Assembly: GCA_020634435.1 (NCBI GenBank)
Contig: JACKBS010000012.1
Span: 1 to 64,000 of the forward strand
Length of the DNA stretch: 64,000 bases
Source of the DNA: Ardenticatenaceae bacterium
GTDB taxonomy: Bacteria > Chloroflexota > Anaerolineae > Promineifilales > Promineifilaceae
Direction of reading: 5' to 3'
Shown here: in pieces, positions 17,761-26,593 of the stretch
Position numbering within the stretch: the stretch's first letter is position 1
Layout of the letters: each line of letters starts with the position of its first letter
The notes under the pieces: model-generated
What the model saw: only the letters and a program-made list of their open reading frames with translations
Database searches by the model: none
Told to the model about the DNA's origin: nothing
Program-made: the position numbers and the translations under genes

Positions 17761-18934
17761 CTGCCAACGCAGCCTCTCCACAGGCTTCACTTCCCGCTGA
17801 ACGAGCGGTAGTTTGTTCACTTAACTGCACTAAGTTCCGCGCCGCATTCAGGTCCCGGTCCATCACCAGTCCACAGGTCTCACAGCGATACACCCGCTCG
17901 GACAACAGCAGACTCGCTTTGACTTCCCCACAGCCGCTGCACCGCTTACTCGATGGATACCAACGGTCGGCCCGCTGCACGGTAATCCCGTACCAGGCAC
18001 TCTTGTAGCGCATCTGGCGGCTAAACTCGCCCAGCCCCGCATCCCCAATCGCTCGCGCCAGCTTGTGATTCTGCATCATGCCCACCACGTTCAGCTCTTC
18101 CAGCATCACCACCGACGGCCGTTTGTCATCGGGCTTGGTTTTCGCCACGATGCTGGCCGTCGCCTGGTGAATGGCATTCTGTCGTAAATGGGCCACGCGC
18201 TGATGCAATCGGGCCAGCTTCGCTTTTGTACGAGCCCGATTCCGGCTGCCCCGCTGGCGGCGGCTCAGCTCGCGCTGGCAGCGCGCCACCTTTTTGGTCG
18301 CCCGGTTGAGAGCCCGTGGGTTGGCATAAGTCTGGCCATTGGAGCAAACCGCCAGAGCATGGAGGCCCAGGTCAACCCCCACCGGTGCGCCGGTTGCCTG
18401 TCGTTCGGTTATTTCTTCTTCCACCTGAAGTGAGACATACCAGCGACCTGCCCTCTCAGACACCGTCGCCGATAGAACCTTCACGCCGCCAGTGGGCAGA
18501 TAGTTGCGCTCTTTGAGACGCAGCCAGCCAATCCGGGGCAGCTTAATCCGCCTGGCCGCAACGTGGACACTGCCCCAGAGACGAAAGCTGCCCAGGCCCC
18601 GTTTCCGGCTCTTGAAGCGGGGAAAGCCCGGTGTCTCGCCCTGTTTTACTCGGCGAAAGAAGTTCTGGAACGCTCTGTCCAAATCCCGCAGCGCTTCCTG
18701 GGGGATGGTCTTGGAATAGCCATACAGCCAGGCCAGCTCGCTCTTTTTCAACTGGTTCAGCTGCCGATGCAGCTCATAGTAGGATGGGCTCTTCCCTGTG
18801 GCGGCGTAGGCATCGATTTTCTGGCGCAAGCCCCAATTGTAAGCAAACCGGGCTGCGCCAGCACAGCCGGCCAGTAGGGTCCGCTCCCGGTTGTTGAGCT
18901 TCAGCTCTGTCTTGTAGGCACGCTGCACCAGCAT
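17753..18934 (-). CDS. tnpB: TnpB RNA-guided nuclease of IS607 type
   Basis: 393 residues from the ATG at 18934, preceded by GAGGGG; a longer frame opens at 18970. The RuvC-like triad is intact: Asp in VGVDLGLHAL, Glu in VMLEELNVVGM, Asp in DRDLNAARNLV. A zinc ribbon with two CxxC pairs (CSGCGEV, CETCG) lies between the second and third. N-terminal helix-turn-helix region LNNRERTLLAGCAGAARFAYN is typical. TnpB cuts DNA with a guide RNA made from the element end. It follows tnpA by 4 nt. Confidence 0.95.
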   Translation of the reverse strand: MLVQRAYKTELKLNNRERTLLAGCAGAARFAYNWGLRQKIDAYAATGKSPSYYELHRQLNQLKKSELAWLYGYSKTIPQEALRDLDRAFQNFFRRVKQGETPGFPRFKSRKRGLGSFRLWGSVHVAARRIKLPRIGWLRLKERNYLPTGGVKVLSATVSERAGRWYVSLQVEEEITERQATGAPVGVDLGLHALAVCSNGQTYANPRALNRATKKVARCQRELSRRQRGSRNRARTKAKLARLHQRVAHLRQNAIHQATASIVAKTKPDDKRPSVVMLEELNVVGMMQNHKLARAIGDAGLGEFSRQMRYKSAWYGITVQRADRWYPSSKRCSGCGEVKASLLLSERVYRCETCGLVMDRDLNAARNLVQLSEQTTARSAGSEACGEAALAAR

Positions 18935-18938
18935 GATC

Positions 18939-19517
18939 TTACCCCTCGACCTGGTACACCTGCTCCACACAGGCCCGGATACGCTCGGACCGCTGCCGGG
19001 AGGAGCGACGGCCGTAAATGCGCGCCGCCATGGAGGTGATCAGGGAGACAAAGTCGTCCACCAGCTCGTCCTGAGTGTCGGTTTCATTGATGACTTCTAT
19101 CTGCCGTCCCTGCGCCTGGAGCAAGAGGGCGATATAGGCAAACCCAAAGCGAGTAGCCCGGTCTTTATGTTCCACCAGAATCATCTGAATGTCGGTGTCG
19201 GTCAGGAGGCGGCCGAACTTGGGCCGCTGGTCGTTGAGGCCGGAGGCAATCTCCACCACTTCGGTGCTGACTTTGTAACCCCTGGCGGCGGCATAGTCTC
19301 GCAGCCGTTCCAGCTGGCGCTGGGCATCGGCTTTCTGGTCGTGGCTGGAGACACGGGCATAGAGGGCCACACCCTGACCGACGTCTGGCGCGGCGGGCTC
19401 ATTAACGATGATAGTGCCGGTGGGCAGCTGGTAGGCGTCCAGTTCGCCGCGCTTGAACATGAGGTAGGCAGTTTTGTAGGTGACGCCGATTTGTCGGGCA
19501 TAGTCGCTTAGTTTCAT
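18939..19517 (-). CDS. tnpA: IS607-type serine recombinase
   Basis: 192 residues from the ATG at 19517. The N-terminus is a MerR-like helix-turn-helix (MKLSDYARQIGVTYKTAYLM), followed by a resolvase domain with the nucleophile serine in YARVSSHDQKADAQRQL, and EHKDRATRFGF. This order of binding domain first and catalytic domain second defines IS607 transposases. It is the first gene of the element and is transcribed toward tnpB. Confidence 0.93.
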   Translation of the reverse strand: MKLSDYARQIGVTYKTAYLMFKRGELDAYQLPTGTIIVNEPAAPDVGQGVALYARVSSHDQKADAQRQLERLRDYAAARGYKVSTEVVEIASGLNDQRPKFGRLLTDTDIQMILVEHKDRATRFGFAYIALLLQAQGRQIEVINETDTQDELVDDFVSLITSMAARIYGRRSSRQRSERIRACVEQVYQVEG

Positions 19518-19579
19518 AGCGCATAATATACTATATAAATACATGAATTACTACATATTTTATAACTAATTTCAACCCT

Positions 19580-20167
19580 ATGAAAAATCTTGTGACCTAT
19601 CATGTTCATCAATCACCTGTTTTGCCAGAGAGTGACGCGATCTATTACCAGTACGTGATGGCCCAAAACGGCGTGTTTGTCCGTGCTGAAAACGAATTTG
19701 TTGATGCCTGTGTCAAAGTTGCCAGCTTTAAAGGGCTGGCCACAATCATTCGTGGGCTGCAACCGCTCGCCGGTTGGGTGCGGCTTAAGCTGCCCAAGAT
19801 TTCCTTGACGTTGCTCGATGCTGCGCTGGCTGATGCCCAGGCAGGTGCGAGTATGAGTCGTCTTGATGAAACGCTTAGTTACGTGGTTTGGCGCAACGAC
19901 CGTTACCAGTTAATCAGTCCCAATGACCAACAAGCCAGCCCTACCTCCGTGGTGAGCAAAATCGTAGAGCTGGGAGAGACCGTGGTGATGGATATGCATT
20001 CACACGGGGCCGCTTCCCCCTACTTTAGCTCCACTGATAACTTGGATGAAACAAGGCTGCGCTTCTACGCCGTTCTCGGCAATGTAAACACAAACCCTCG
20101 CTGGCTGTTTCGCCTGGGGATTTATGGCTATTGGGTGGAGATAAGTCAGGATGCTCTCTTTGCCTGA
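19580..20167 (+). CDS. PRTRC system protein A, JAB/MPN metalloprotease
   Basis: 195 residues. The JAMM zinc motif is complete: DMHSHGAASPYFSSTD gives HxH, seven residues, S, two residues, D. The N-terminal region (NLVTYHVHQSPVLPESDAIYYQYV) is the PRTRC A-specific part. JAB domains remove ubiquitin-like tails, so with C and ThiF it suggests a conjugation or deconjugation circuit. There is no good ribosome site upstream; the IS607 element ends about 25 nt before the start and may have removed it. The next gene starts 20 nt after the stop. Confidence 0.85.
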   Translation: MKNLVTYHVHQSPVLPESDAIYYQYVMAQNGVFVRAENEFVDACVKVASFKGLATIIRGLQPLAGWVRLKLPKISLTLLDAALADAQAGASMSRLDETLSYVVWRNDRYQLISPNDQQASPTSVVSKIVELGETVVMDMHSHGAASPYFSSTDNLDETRLRFYAVLGNVNTNPRWLFRLGIYGYWVEISQDALFA

Positions 20168-20187
20168 TGCCCCTAAAGGAGTTGGCA

Positions 20188-21036
20188 ATGCAACTGAACA
20201 ATGGGGACACGATTGCAGTGGATTTTACTCCCACCTACCGCGCCCTGTTGGGCGAAACTGAGAAAATGGAACTTTACCTTGTGGGGACCGGTGGCACCGG
20301 TTCAGCCTTGGCTGATGCGTTGGCACGTATTCTTTACCACGCCCGCCAGAAGGGAAAAGTTGTCAACCTCACGATGATAGATCCCGACGTCGTTGAAGAA
20401 AAGAACATTGGTCGGCAGCGATTTTGTCAGGCAGAAGTGGGCTGGCCGAAATCCAGTTCACTGGCACTGCGTCTGAACGCTGCTTTTGGGTTAGATATCC
20501 GAGCGATACCCAAACCATTTGCGTTGGACATGGTTATTGGGAGGTACAGCGCTTCGACAACCAAAAAACTGGTCATTGGCTGTGTCGATCATTTCCTGCC
20601 TCGTCAAGAGTTGGCCAAGGCAGTTGAAGTTGGCAATGGTCATCTCTGGTGGCTCGATGTCGGTAATGCCTATCACAATGGCAATGTCTTTATTGGCAAT
20701 CACATCTATGCGAAGCAATGGCAAGCAGATGACGTATTACGATTGTGCAGTGGATTGCCCAGTCCGGCCGTGCAAAATCCGGCGCTATGCTTGCCAGACC
20801 CACCCGCAGCGTCCTCACTATCTTGTGCCGATTTAACCCTCCGTGAAGAACAATCGCTAATGATTAACACGGTGATGGCGGCCATTGCGGCTAACTACTG
20901 TTATCAATGGGTGCTTCATGAGGAGATTACCAGTATGTCAACGGCCGTTACGCTCGACCCCCCTACTATGACCTCACAACAGATTACCCACGAGTTAATC
21001 TCGGCGGCATTTGATCGCTATCAGGAGGAAGAATGA
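20188..21036 (+). CDS. PRTRC system ThiF/E1-like protein
   Basis: 282 residues from the ATG at 20188, preceded by AAAGGAG. The nucleotide-binding loop LVGTGGTGSALADALARI and the acidic strand TMIDPDVVEEKNIGRQRF are those of ThiF/MoeB/E1 enzymes, followed by IGCVDHFLPR. These enzymes adenylate the C-terminus of ubiquitin-like proteins. The C-terminal part (RLCSGLPSP ... LDPPT) is conserved in two pseudogene copies at 29435-29947 and 31990-32381, which confirms the family-specific tail. Ends in AGGAGG directly before the next gene. Confidence 0.88.
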   Translation: MQLNNGDTIAVDFTPTYRALLGETEKMELYLVGTGGTGSALADALARILYHARQKGKVVNLTMIDPDVVEEKNIGRQRFCQAEVGWPKSSSLALRLNAAFGLDIRAIPKPFALDMVIGRYSASTTKKLVIGCVDHFLPRQELAKAVEVGNGHLWWLDVGNAYHNGNVFIGNHIYAKQWQADDVLRLCSGLPSPAVQNPALCLPDPPAASSLSCADLTLREEQSLMINTVMAAIAANYCYQWVLHEEITSMSTAVTLDPPTMTSQQITHELISAAFDRYQEEE

Positions 21037-21087
21037 TGAACATCTTACCCTCAATTTTTAGATTACCGCGGCGATCATAGTCAAATA

Positions 21088-21690
21088 GTGCGACCGCGCC
21101 AGCCAACCGCCAGCGTCAAGCTGCCGGAAGCGGTGTCCCTAAATGAAGGGCTGGACTTCGCCTACGCCTGCACCCAGCATGGCAATCGTTACGCCAGCTG
21201 GTTCCACGACCCGGAGGTGATCCCCCATCTGCGCAGCAGTTCGGTGTGCGATTTGTTGGCGACAGCAGAGGGTACGTTCTATGTTATTGAACCAATGGGG
21301 TTTAAGCCGTATGTGCCGACAGAGACATATCCGGTTCAGCAACTCGTGGGCGCGGTGTGTTTGCTGGAAAAAGCCGCTGCTCAAAGAGAGCTCGGTCTAC
21401 ATCAGCAAGCGGTGCAGGCCAGCCTGGTCGCTATCCAGCATGCCCTGGCGGCTGAGGGATACTCGGCCCAAGAGCTGCCGGTTGACTGGGAAAATGCCCA
21501 GGTTGGCGATCTCGTTGGCAGCCCGGCACTGGGCCATTTTCGCATCATTGCTCGCAAGCTGCGGCCGAAGTGGCGGGCCAGGCAGATGCTGGCAGATCTG
21601 CCAAACGGCACCATCTGGCTTGACGGAGCCAAAACGTGGGCGGTCCTTGTGCTCTCCAGCGTGCCAGATCTGTCTAAACGGTGGCTTTGA
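21088..21690 (+). CDS. PRTRC-cassette end gene, unknown family (copy 1)
   Basis: 200 residues from a GTG. The frame is open and conserved further upstream: YPQFLDYRGDHSQI just before the GTG parallels PHFLEYRGRHSDI before the paralogue at 37701. The real start is probably the ATG at 21036 behind AGGAGG, which falls out of frame by one A (ATGAAC versus expected ATGAC). Shared blocks with the paralogue include FAYACTQHG/IAFRQTQH, SSSVCDLLA/STSVGDMLA and GHFRIIARKLRPKWRAR. I do not recognise the family; it follows ThiF in both cassette copies. Confidence 0.6.
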   Translation: MRPRQPTASVKLPEAVSLNEGLDFAYACTQHGNRYASWFHDPEVIPHLRSSSVCDLLATAEGTFYVIEPMGFKPYVPTETYPVQQLVGAVCLLEKAAAQRELGLHQQAVQASLVAIQHALAAEGYSAQELPVDWENAQVGDLVGSPALGHFRIIARKLRPKWRARQMLADLPNGTIWLDGAKTWAVLVLSSVPDLSKRWL

Positions 21691-21701
21691 AGTAAAAAAG
21701 C

Positions 21702-21735
21702 AAGAGCCGAACCCTGTGAAAGGTTCGGCTCTTTT
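21702..21735 (+). terminator. Strong hairpin terminator after the PRTRC operon
   Basis: Twelve-base arms AAGAGCCGAACC and GGTTCGGCTCTT pair perfectly, with T residues after and A residues before, so it can work from both strands. It lies just after the 21690 stop and can also end the minus-strand phospholipase D transcript. Confidence 0.85.
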
Positions 21736-21911
21736 GAACGCGTTCCCCTCTGCATGAAGGTCGGTTCAAGGCCCTGCAAACTTGATATCCCGCCAGTATG
21801 GGTCTTGGCGGCTTGTTGACAGTATACGGCAAAAACGTGGGCACGTGAAGCGGGGGTGGGATTCTCTCTCTATTTACTTAGAGCACGAAGGTCCCAGACC
21901 TGATGGGCAGA

Positions 21912-23495
21912 TTAATCACCGCGGATAATAACCGGTAGATAGAGCGTGTCTGGATTACAGATGTTAGCCAGCTCAATTTCAGCCCACTGTCGCTGCCACT
22001 CGGCATAATACATCTGCGCCAGGGTGGCATCATGGATGATTAAGGTGTTTTCATCATTGCTATAGGCTCCGGATTCTGTCCAGTTGTAGGAGCCTAGAAT
22101 CACGGTGGGGTCTGAGCCGTTCACGTCAATGATGGCAAACTTATCATGCAGCTTACCGGCTGAGCTTTCAATGCCAATCTGGGCACCGGCGGCACACATT
22201 GCTTCATCACCTGAACTGCCGTTGGCCTCACCGAGCTGATCAAACATTCCTTGCACGGACACACCTGCCTCTAATCGTTCAATCACCCGATTAGTTAACA
22301 GTGCATCCGTCCAGAAAAACATTGCAAAATGGATCGTCTCATCCGCTTGGGCCAGCTCGTCCCAGACTTCAAAAGCTACTAAATCGGTGGGCGAAAAATA
22401 GCTCTCCAGCCGCAGCCCGTTGAAGTTAAACAGGTGAGCCGTGTTATCTGTTTTGGCACCCTGGAAGTTACCGCCCCACATTTCTTCAAACTCGGTGGTG
22501 TAAATAGCGGCCAAGATCGTATCAGTGATGACCATGGAATTATTAGCATTCAACGTGAAGCCAGTGTCGGTCCAGTTGGTCGAGCCGGTCCAGACCGTTT
22601 GTCCATCAATTACCAAAAATTTGTTGTGTTGGATAATCGAGAGGCTGGCATCTGTAACGATGGGGATTCCCGCATCGGTGAGCATCTGGTAATACGGTTG
22701 ATACGATGCTGTGGCGGCTTCGTCATCGCCCACCACCCTGACCGTGACGCCACGCGTGTGCGCAGCGATCAGGCCATCAATGATACTTTGGCGGTTGAGA
22801 CCGTAGATGGCCATGTCCAAACTGGTATTGGCGTTGTTAATTAGCGCCAGCAAGGCGGTTTCCATGTTGGTTGGCGTGGTGGTAATCACTCCAGCTGTGG
22901 GAGCTAACTCGTTGAAGTAAACCTGGTAATCCAGCCCAGTGCCCACGGCCGTCTCTGTCAGAACACAGGTATGGCTGATGCCCGCGCTGTTGGTGGCCGA
23001 ACCACAGCGGGGGTTATAGGTCCAGTTGCTGGGGATGCTGCCGGAAACGGCCGTATCCAGCCGCACCATGGGCACCCGGCCCTCATTATGACCAGAAAAC
23101 CAGCCCCCGCTGCTGTCTACGGCGTCAATAACAACGGACGCTCCGTCTTTCAGGATCAAATATTCGCCATCGTTGCCCAGGCTGCCGCTGTAGATGAGAT
23201 CGGCCGTCACGCCGGGTACGGTGGTGTCGTCGGTGCGTTCGAGGAGAAAGGTACCGTCAGCAGGGATGGAACCACTCAAGGCAATTGTCGGGGTACCATC
23301 ATTGGCAATTAGCGTCCAGCCAGTTAGGTCAATGGGCGCATCTGTCGTGTTGTACAGCTCGATCCATTCATCATTAAACGATGTCGTTGTGCCCATCCAG
23401 GCTATTTCGTTGATAACCACCGCCTGGGGCGCAGCCGCCAAAGCGTTTGACTGCATCAGGTGAAGCAGCAAAGCCAACAGGAAAATGGCTCCCAA
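21912..23495 (-). CDS. Exported phospholipase D-like protein with lamin-tail domain
   Basis: 527 residues from a TTG. Hydrophobic signal segment IFLLALLLHLM with AAA near the cleavage site; then a lamin-tail domain (VVINEIAWMG, DEWIELYNTTDAPIDLTGW), then two phospholipase D halves with HNKFLVID...GSTNW and HDKFAIID...GSYNW, so both HxKxxxxD motifs are intact. It ends in LYLPVIIRGD, a tail shared with another exported protein in the window. The frame stays open upstream through ITKQTTSRLIP to a segment preceded by AGAGGGG but without ATG/GTG, so the true start may be a rare codon near 23531. It is a likely secreted nuclease or lipase. Confidence 0.88.
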   Translation of the reverse strand: MGAIFLLALLLHLMQSNALAAAPQAVVINEIAWMGTTTSFNDEWIELYNTTDAPIDLTGWTLIANDGTPTIALSGSIPADGTFLLERTDDTTVPGVTADLIYSGSLGNDGEYLILKDGASVVIDAVDSSGGWFSGHNEGRVPMVRLDTAVSGSIPSNWTYNPRCGSATNSAGISHTCVLTETAVGTGLDYQVYFNELAPTAGVITTTPTNMETALLALINNANTSLDMAIYGLNRQSIIDGLIAAHTRGVTVRVVGDDEAATASYQPYYQMLTDAGIPIVTDASLSIIQHNKFLVIDGQTVWTGSTNWTDTGFTLNANNSMVITDTILAAIYTTEFEEMWGGNFQGAKTDNTAHLFNFNGLRLESYFSPTDLVAFEVWDELAQADETIHFAMFFWTDALLTNRVIERLEAGVSVQGMFDQLGEANGSSGDEAMCAAGAQIGIESSAGKLHDKFAIIDVNGSDPTVILGSYNWTESGAYSNDENTLIIHDATLAQMYYAEWQRQWAEIELANICNPDTLYLPVIIRGD

Positions 23496-23732
23496 AAGCG
23501 GAATTAATCGAGACGTTGTCTGTTTTGTAATGTGAATACCCCTCTACAAATTAGCTCTCCCAAACAAAGAGCTGCACCTAAAGATGGTTTCAGTATAGTC
23601 GAACAGCCCCTCCAATGGCTAGAGGGTTGCTTGGGAATCTGGCCGATTGGGTCACCCTAAAGGTTTTACGTAGGCTGCTTTGTTGGCATACTTCCTGCAA
23701 GTGAGACGCTGGCAAACAGGTCGAAAGTAAAA
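23496..23732. other. Intergenic divergent region
   Basis: Between divergent genes. A TGTGTT-TT-AACACA palindrome lies at 23732-23745, overlapping the first possible start of the right-hand gene, and could be an operator. Nothing else recognisable was seen. Confidence 0.3.
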
Positions 23733-24341
23733 TTGTGTTTTAACACATGTTTATCTACAATACTCCCGATGGACGGTAACCCAACACATCCAGCCACGCA
23801 GTGGCATCTAGAGGCGCAAAAAACGAAGCAACCAGGCAAAAACGAGCTGCGCCTTGCCGCTATGGCTGGACATATGCAGATCGACAAGATTGCCGCCCGT
23901 CGCGCCGCCCTCATCGATCTCCTCGCCGACGGCCGCCCTCACCCGCGCGAAGAAATCTGGGAAACGATCGCGGCCCAGCTCGATGCCGATTGTTGGGGTA
24001 AGGTACCGCAGGAAGCTTTGGCACGGGATTTGGCAGCGTTGCGGCAGGGTGGTATTCGCATTGCGTATTCCCGCCGTCCGGAAGTTGCTGGCTACTATTT
24101 GCAACATCCACCGGTGGAACGGCCGTCTTCGTCACAATACGAGTCGATTAGCTGGGAACTCATCGAAGCGATTGAGGCACTGACGGTCGCCGAAAAGAAT
24201 CGGCGTGCCTTTGCCGCTGCGGATTTTGCCCTGCGGCAGAAAAAGATGCTGTTGGCTGAAGAGCAGCCAGACTGGTCTGACACAGTAGTAGAACGAGCGG
24301 CCCGTGGCTTGGTGTTTGGTCAAACAGGGGTGTTGGAATGA
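23733..24341 (+). CDS. HTH-like partner protein of a nucleotidyltransferase
   Basis: 202 residues; start uncertain, with ATG at 23862 or 23874 (MQIDKIAARRAALIDLLADG) also plausible since the first 45 residues look non-conserved. From there a winged-helix segment (LIDLLADGRPHPREEIWETIA ... ALARDLAALRQGGIRIAYS) is visible. The stop overlaps the ATG of the next gene (ATGA), so the two are translationally coupled. The pair resembles AbiEi/AbiEii-style modules in which a winged-helix protein accompanies a nucleotidyltransferase; that is inference from architecture. Confidence 0.55.
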   Translation: MCFNTCLSTILPMDGNPTHPATQWHLEAQKTKQPGKNELRLAAMAGHMQIDKIAARRAALIDLLADGRPHPREEIWETIAAQLDADCWGKVPQEALARDLAALRQGGIRIAYSRRPEVAGYYLQHPPVERPSSSQYESISWELIEAIEALTVAEKNRRAFAAADFALRQKKMLLAEEQPDWSDTVVERAARGLVFGQTGVLE

Positions 24342-24912
24342 GCGCCCTCTATGAACAAGGTCAAGCTTTTGGCGGGTCATTGATGTGTTGGAAGCAATTG
24401 GGGCGACCTACGCCATTTGGGGTGGACTGGCTGTTATTGCTTACGGTGAACCCCGTTTTACGCAAGATATGGATATTTTGCTAAGCCCTAAACAGTTTTC
24501 TGTATCGTTATTCGTGCGACGGTTGCAAGAAACACACTACCGCGTTGATGAGATTGCCGTCAATCGGGCCATGAATGGTGGCTTTTTTAAAGTCATTCAC
24601 TTGAGGTATCACATTAAAACGGATTTTTACGTGCCTGCGGAGCCGGAACTGCTGAGTATGCTGGCCGTTCGGGTCAAGCTACCCTTTGATGAAATACGCC
24701 GGGCGGCCTACATTACGCCCACCTCGATCATCGTAGCCAAGCTGCGTGCTTATGAAAATAGCGAATCAACGCGCCACCTGGATGATATCGCCTTGATTGT
24801 TCGTCTCCAGGGCAAAAAGCTGGATCAGGTCAGGATAGATATTGCGGCGGCCCAACTGGGTGTGTTGGGTGTATGGCGCTCACTTTGGAAAGAGAATCAA
24901 CGGCCGTCTTAA
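24338..24912 (+). pseudogene. Nucleotidyltransferase-like protein, one-base frameshift near the start
   Basis: The ATG at 24338 overlaps the previous stop and reads MSALYEQGQAF, then must shift: adding one T to the run at 24367-24370 gives AFWRVIDVLEAIGATYAIWGG in one frame. The rest (175 residues) has GGLAVIAYG and the catalytic FTQDMDIL (DxD) with KTDFYVP, the signature of the AbiEii/DUF1814-like nucleotidyltransferase superfamily. The helical tail has ARLRAYE-like SIIVAKLRAYE. Either a decayed gene or a homopolymer error. It belongs with the upstream winged-helix gene. Confidence 0.7.
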
Positions 24913-24977
24913 TTTTTTCTGAGACCCTGCTTTACTTATTTAGCCCCAAACGTCCTCAAATCTATTAAAATGAGTGC

Positions 24978-25322
24978 ATGGAGTATCTTGTCCGCCTGCG
25001 CCGAGGCAAAGTGCACCCGATTGTGCACCATGTTCATACGATTAATGGGTTGACGGGGGCTCTCTGTTCCCCCACACCAAAACCGGCCGATGGGGATGAA
25101 TCCTTGGATGGACGGTGGGAGCTGCTGGAAAACCTGCCGCCACAGGTACGCATCTGCCGCATCTGTCAGAAGCTGAAGCAGAAACTGGACAACCCGATTC
25201 CGGACCGTGTAGAACAAGAACTGCAAAAATTAGCGCAGTGGGATAAACGCGCTGCCGAATTGCAGCGCCAAAAAATGTTGGTCTACTATCGTCATCAGCA
25301 ACACATCTCCCGATCTAAGTGA
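24978..25322 (+). CDS. Hypothetical protein with CxxC pair
   Basis: 114 residues, not recognised. It has HPIVHHVHT, then CRICQKLKQK, a single CxxC suited to metal binding with the nearby histidines, and a basic helical tail. It precedes the radC fragment. An ATG follows weakly TTAAAATGAG; start not well supported. Confidence 0.45.
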   Translation: MEYLVRLRRGKVHPIVHHVHTINGLTGALCSPTPKPADGDESLDGRWELLENLPPQVRICRICQKLKQKLDNPIPDRVEQELQKLAQWDKRAAELQRQKMLVYYRHQQHISRSK

Positions 25323-25348
25323 CGTCACCAGGGCGCTAAACGCGCCGC

Positions 25349-25615
25349 ATGGGGGTGAAGGGCAATCAGGAGGCACCCCGTGTCACACAAACTTCCGCTC
25401 ATTATTTACCAAAAACGGATCCCACGACAGCGCCCCGCCTGCGCCTGTGTGATCTGCCCACGGAAGAACGGCCGCTTTACCGCCTGCACCACCACGGCAG
25501 CGATGCCCTTTCCACAACCGAACTGCTGGCGCTGCTCTTAGGTTCGGCTGACGCGCCGGGACTTGCCCAAGAGCTGCTGGCCAACTTTGGCACGCTGCAC
25601 CGGTTGGCGCGAATG
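25349..25615 (+). pseudogene. RadC N-terminal fragment
   Basis: The segment LRLCDLPTEERPLYRLHHHG followed by TTELLALLLGSADAPGLAQEL and LHRLAR is nearly the same as the N-terminus of the intact RadC at 38766 (VCDLPLEERPLYRLHRHGSD, LHQLAR). The catalytic JAMM part is missing; the frame is joined to ParB C-terminal sequence at about 25615. Confidence 0.75.
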
Positions 25616-26019
25616 GCCCTTTACTGGTATCCGTCTGCCGACAGTTTGCGCCCAGCCAGCCATGCCATGACCTGATTCCGGCCCATCCGGAGCCGCCGGG
25701 GGTGCTCCGCGATTGGTTAAAAGCGCAGATACTGCATCTGGTGAAAGAGACCAACCGTCATAACATTGACCGCAATGTGTTTGAGTTCCTCACCGGTTGG
25801 CCGAAGGACGCCAATGAAAATTATGGCAGCTGGTTCAAGGAGCAGTTTGAACCCCAAGGTGGCGATTTGAGCGATGTGCAGCTGTTCACGATCTTCGTCT
25901 GGGCGCATGGCAAATGGCAGCGCGCGCGGAAGCGCCAATTTAGTCTGCCCGTCAACGGACACAGTTTGCAATTTGTGACGGTCCAGAAACGGCCATGGCA
26001 TAGTGAAAAAGAGCTATAG
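25616..26019 (+). pseudogene. ParB C-terminal fragment
   Basis: From about 25617 a different frame reads SVCRQFAPSQPCHDLIPAHP, then RDWLKAQILHLVKETNRHN, ending QFVTVQKRPW, which parallels VCRQFAPNQAWREIIPAHP, RDWFKAQILHLVKAANQHG and QFANYREAAW of the 12298 ParB gene. Only the last 130 residues remain. With the RadC piece it forms a recombination scar. Confidence 0.75.
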
Positions 26020-26077
26020 GGCGGATCAATTATTTTTACCCGAAATTCCTTTGAAATCATGTTATACTGGAGCGCAA

Positions 26078-26266
26078 ATGGCCGTTGATAAACAAACTGT
26101 TGCTAAACTCACTGATGCAGATATTTGGGATATTCAGGCTCACCTGGATCGAGCACTTGATACAAATTCTCGTAGCGGGGATCATTGGATATTGATGGCC
26201 CGTTTAAACAAACATGGTTTTCGCACGCACGGCACGATGAAGGAATGCGGCTGGCAGAGGACATAA
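26078..26266 (+). CDS. Short hypothetical protein
   Basis: 62 residues from the ATG at 26078, preceded by GGAG; a TATACT -10-like box lies just upstream. The sequence (LTDADIWDIQAHLDRAL, HWILMARLNKHGF) is helical, with no family I can name. It begins a run of five small genes in one direction. Confidence 0.45.
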   Translation: MAVDKQTVAKLTDADIWDIQAHLDRALDTNSRSGDHWILMARLNKHGFRTHGTMKECGWQRT

Positions 26267-26273
26267 TCGTGGT

Positions 26274-26585
26274 ATGGTATCAAATGCAACAATAACGAAG
26301 GGTGATATTGTCAAAATACACAACTGGTACGGTGTCGTGCTGGAAACTCATTACGATATCCAAAATCATCTCTCAGTTATTCAAGTGCAAACAGCACGGA
26401 ACGTCTTTCGGGGCCATGGTCCCGAATATCTGGATGTTCGCCTGATGCCTGAAGCTATCGGACTGGCGACTCCGGCTGATTTACAGCAGGAAATTGAAAC
26501 CCACCAGCGTTTGCTTGATGGAGCCGTCGAGCGAATGATGAAAGCCGTGACTGTTCAAACAGAAATGCCTGTTGCTGCTGATTAA
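26274..26585 (+). CDS. Hypothetical protein, possible KOW/SH3-like beta barrel
   Basis: 103 residues. The opening ITKGDIVKIHNWYGVVLET resembles small beta-barrel nucleic-acid binding domains, followed by a helical tail. Seven nt after the preceding gene. The fold guess is weak and no function is offered. Confidence 0.4.
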   Translation: MVSNATITKGDIVKIHNWYGVVLETHYDIQNHLSVIQVQTARNVFRGHGPEYLDVRLMPEAIGLATPADLQQEIETHQRLLDGAVERMMKAVTVQTEMPVAAD

Positions 26586-26593
26586 CCACCGTT

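Larger units (their letters stand above)
17640..19555 (-). mobile_element. IS607-family element inserted between PRTRC B and A
   Basis: Contains a serine recombinase gene (tnpA) and a tnpB gene in the same direction on the minus strand, separated by 4 nt, the standard IS607 arrangement. The exact ends were not determined: IS607 elements have no conspicuous terminal repeats. The insertion lies in what should be a continuous B-A gene pair, so it arrived after the cassette formed. Both encoded proteins keep their catalytic residues, so the element may be active. Confidence 0.8.

Noticed and set aside
23733..23861. First 43 codons of the HTH-like gene as part of the protein
   Set aside because: Not firmly rejected, but the stretch lacks homology-like features and no ribosome site supports it; an internal ATG is equally likely.
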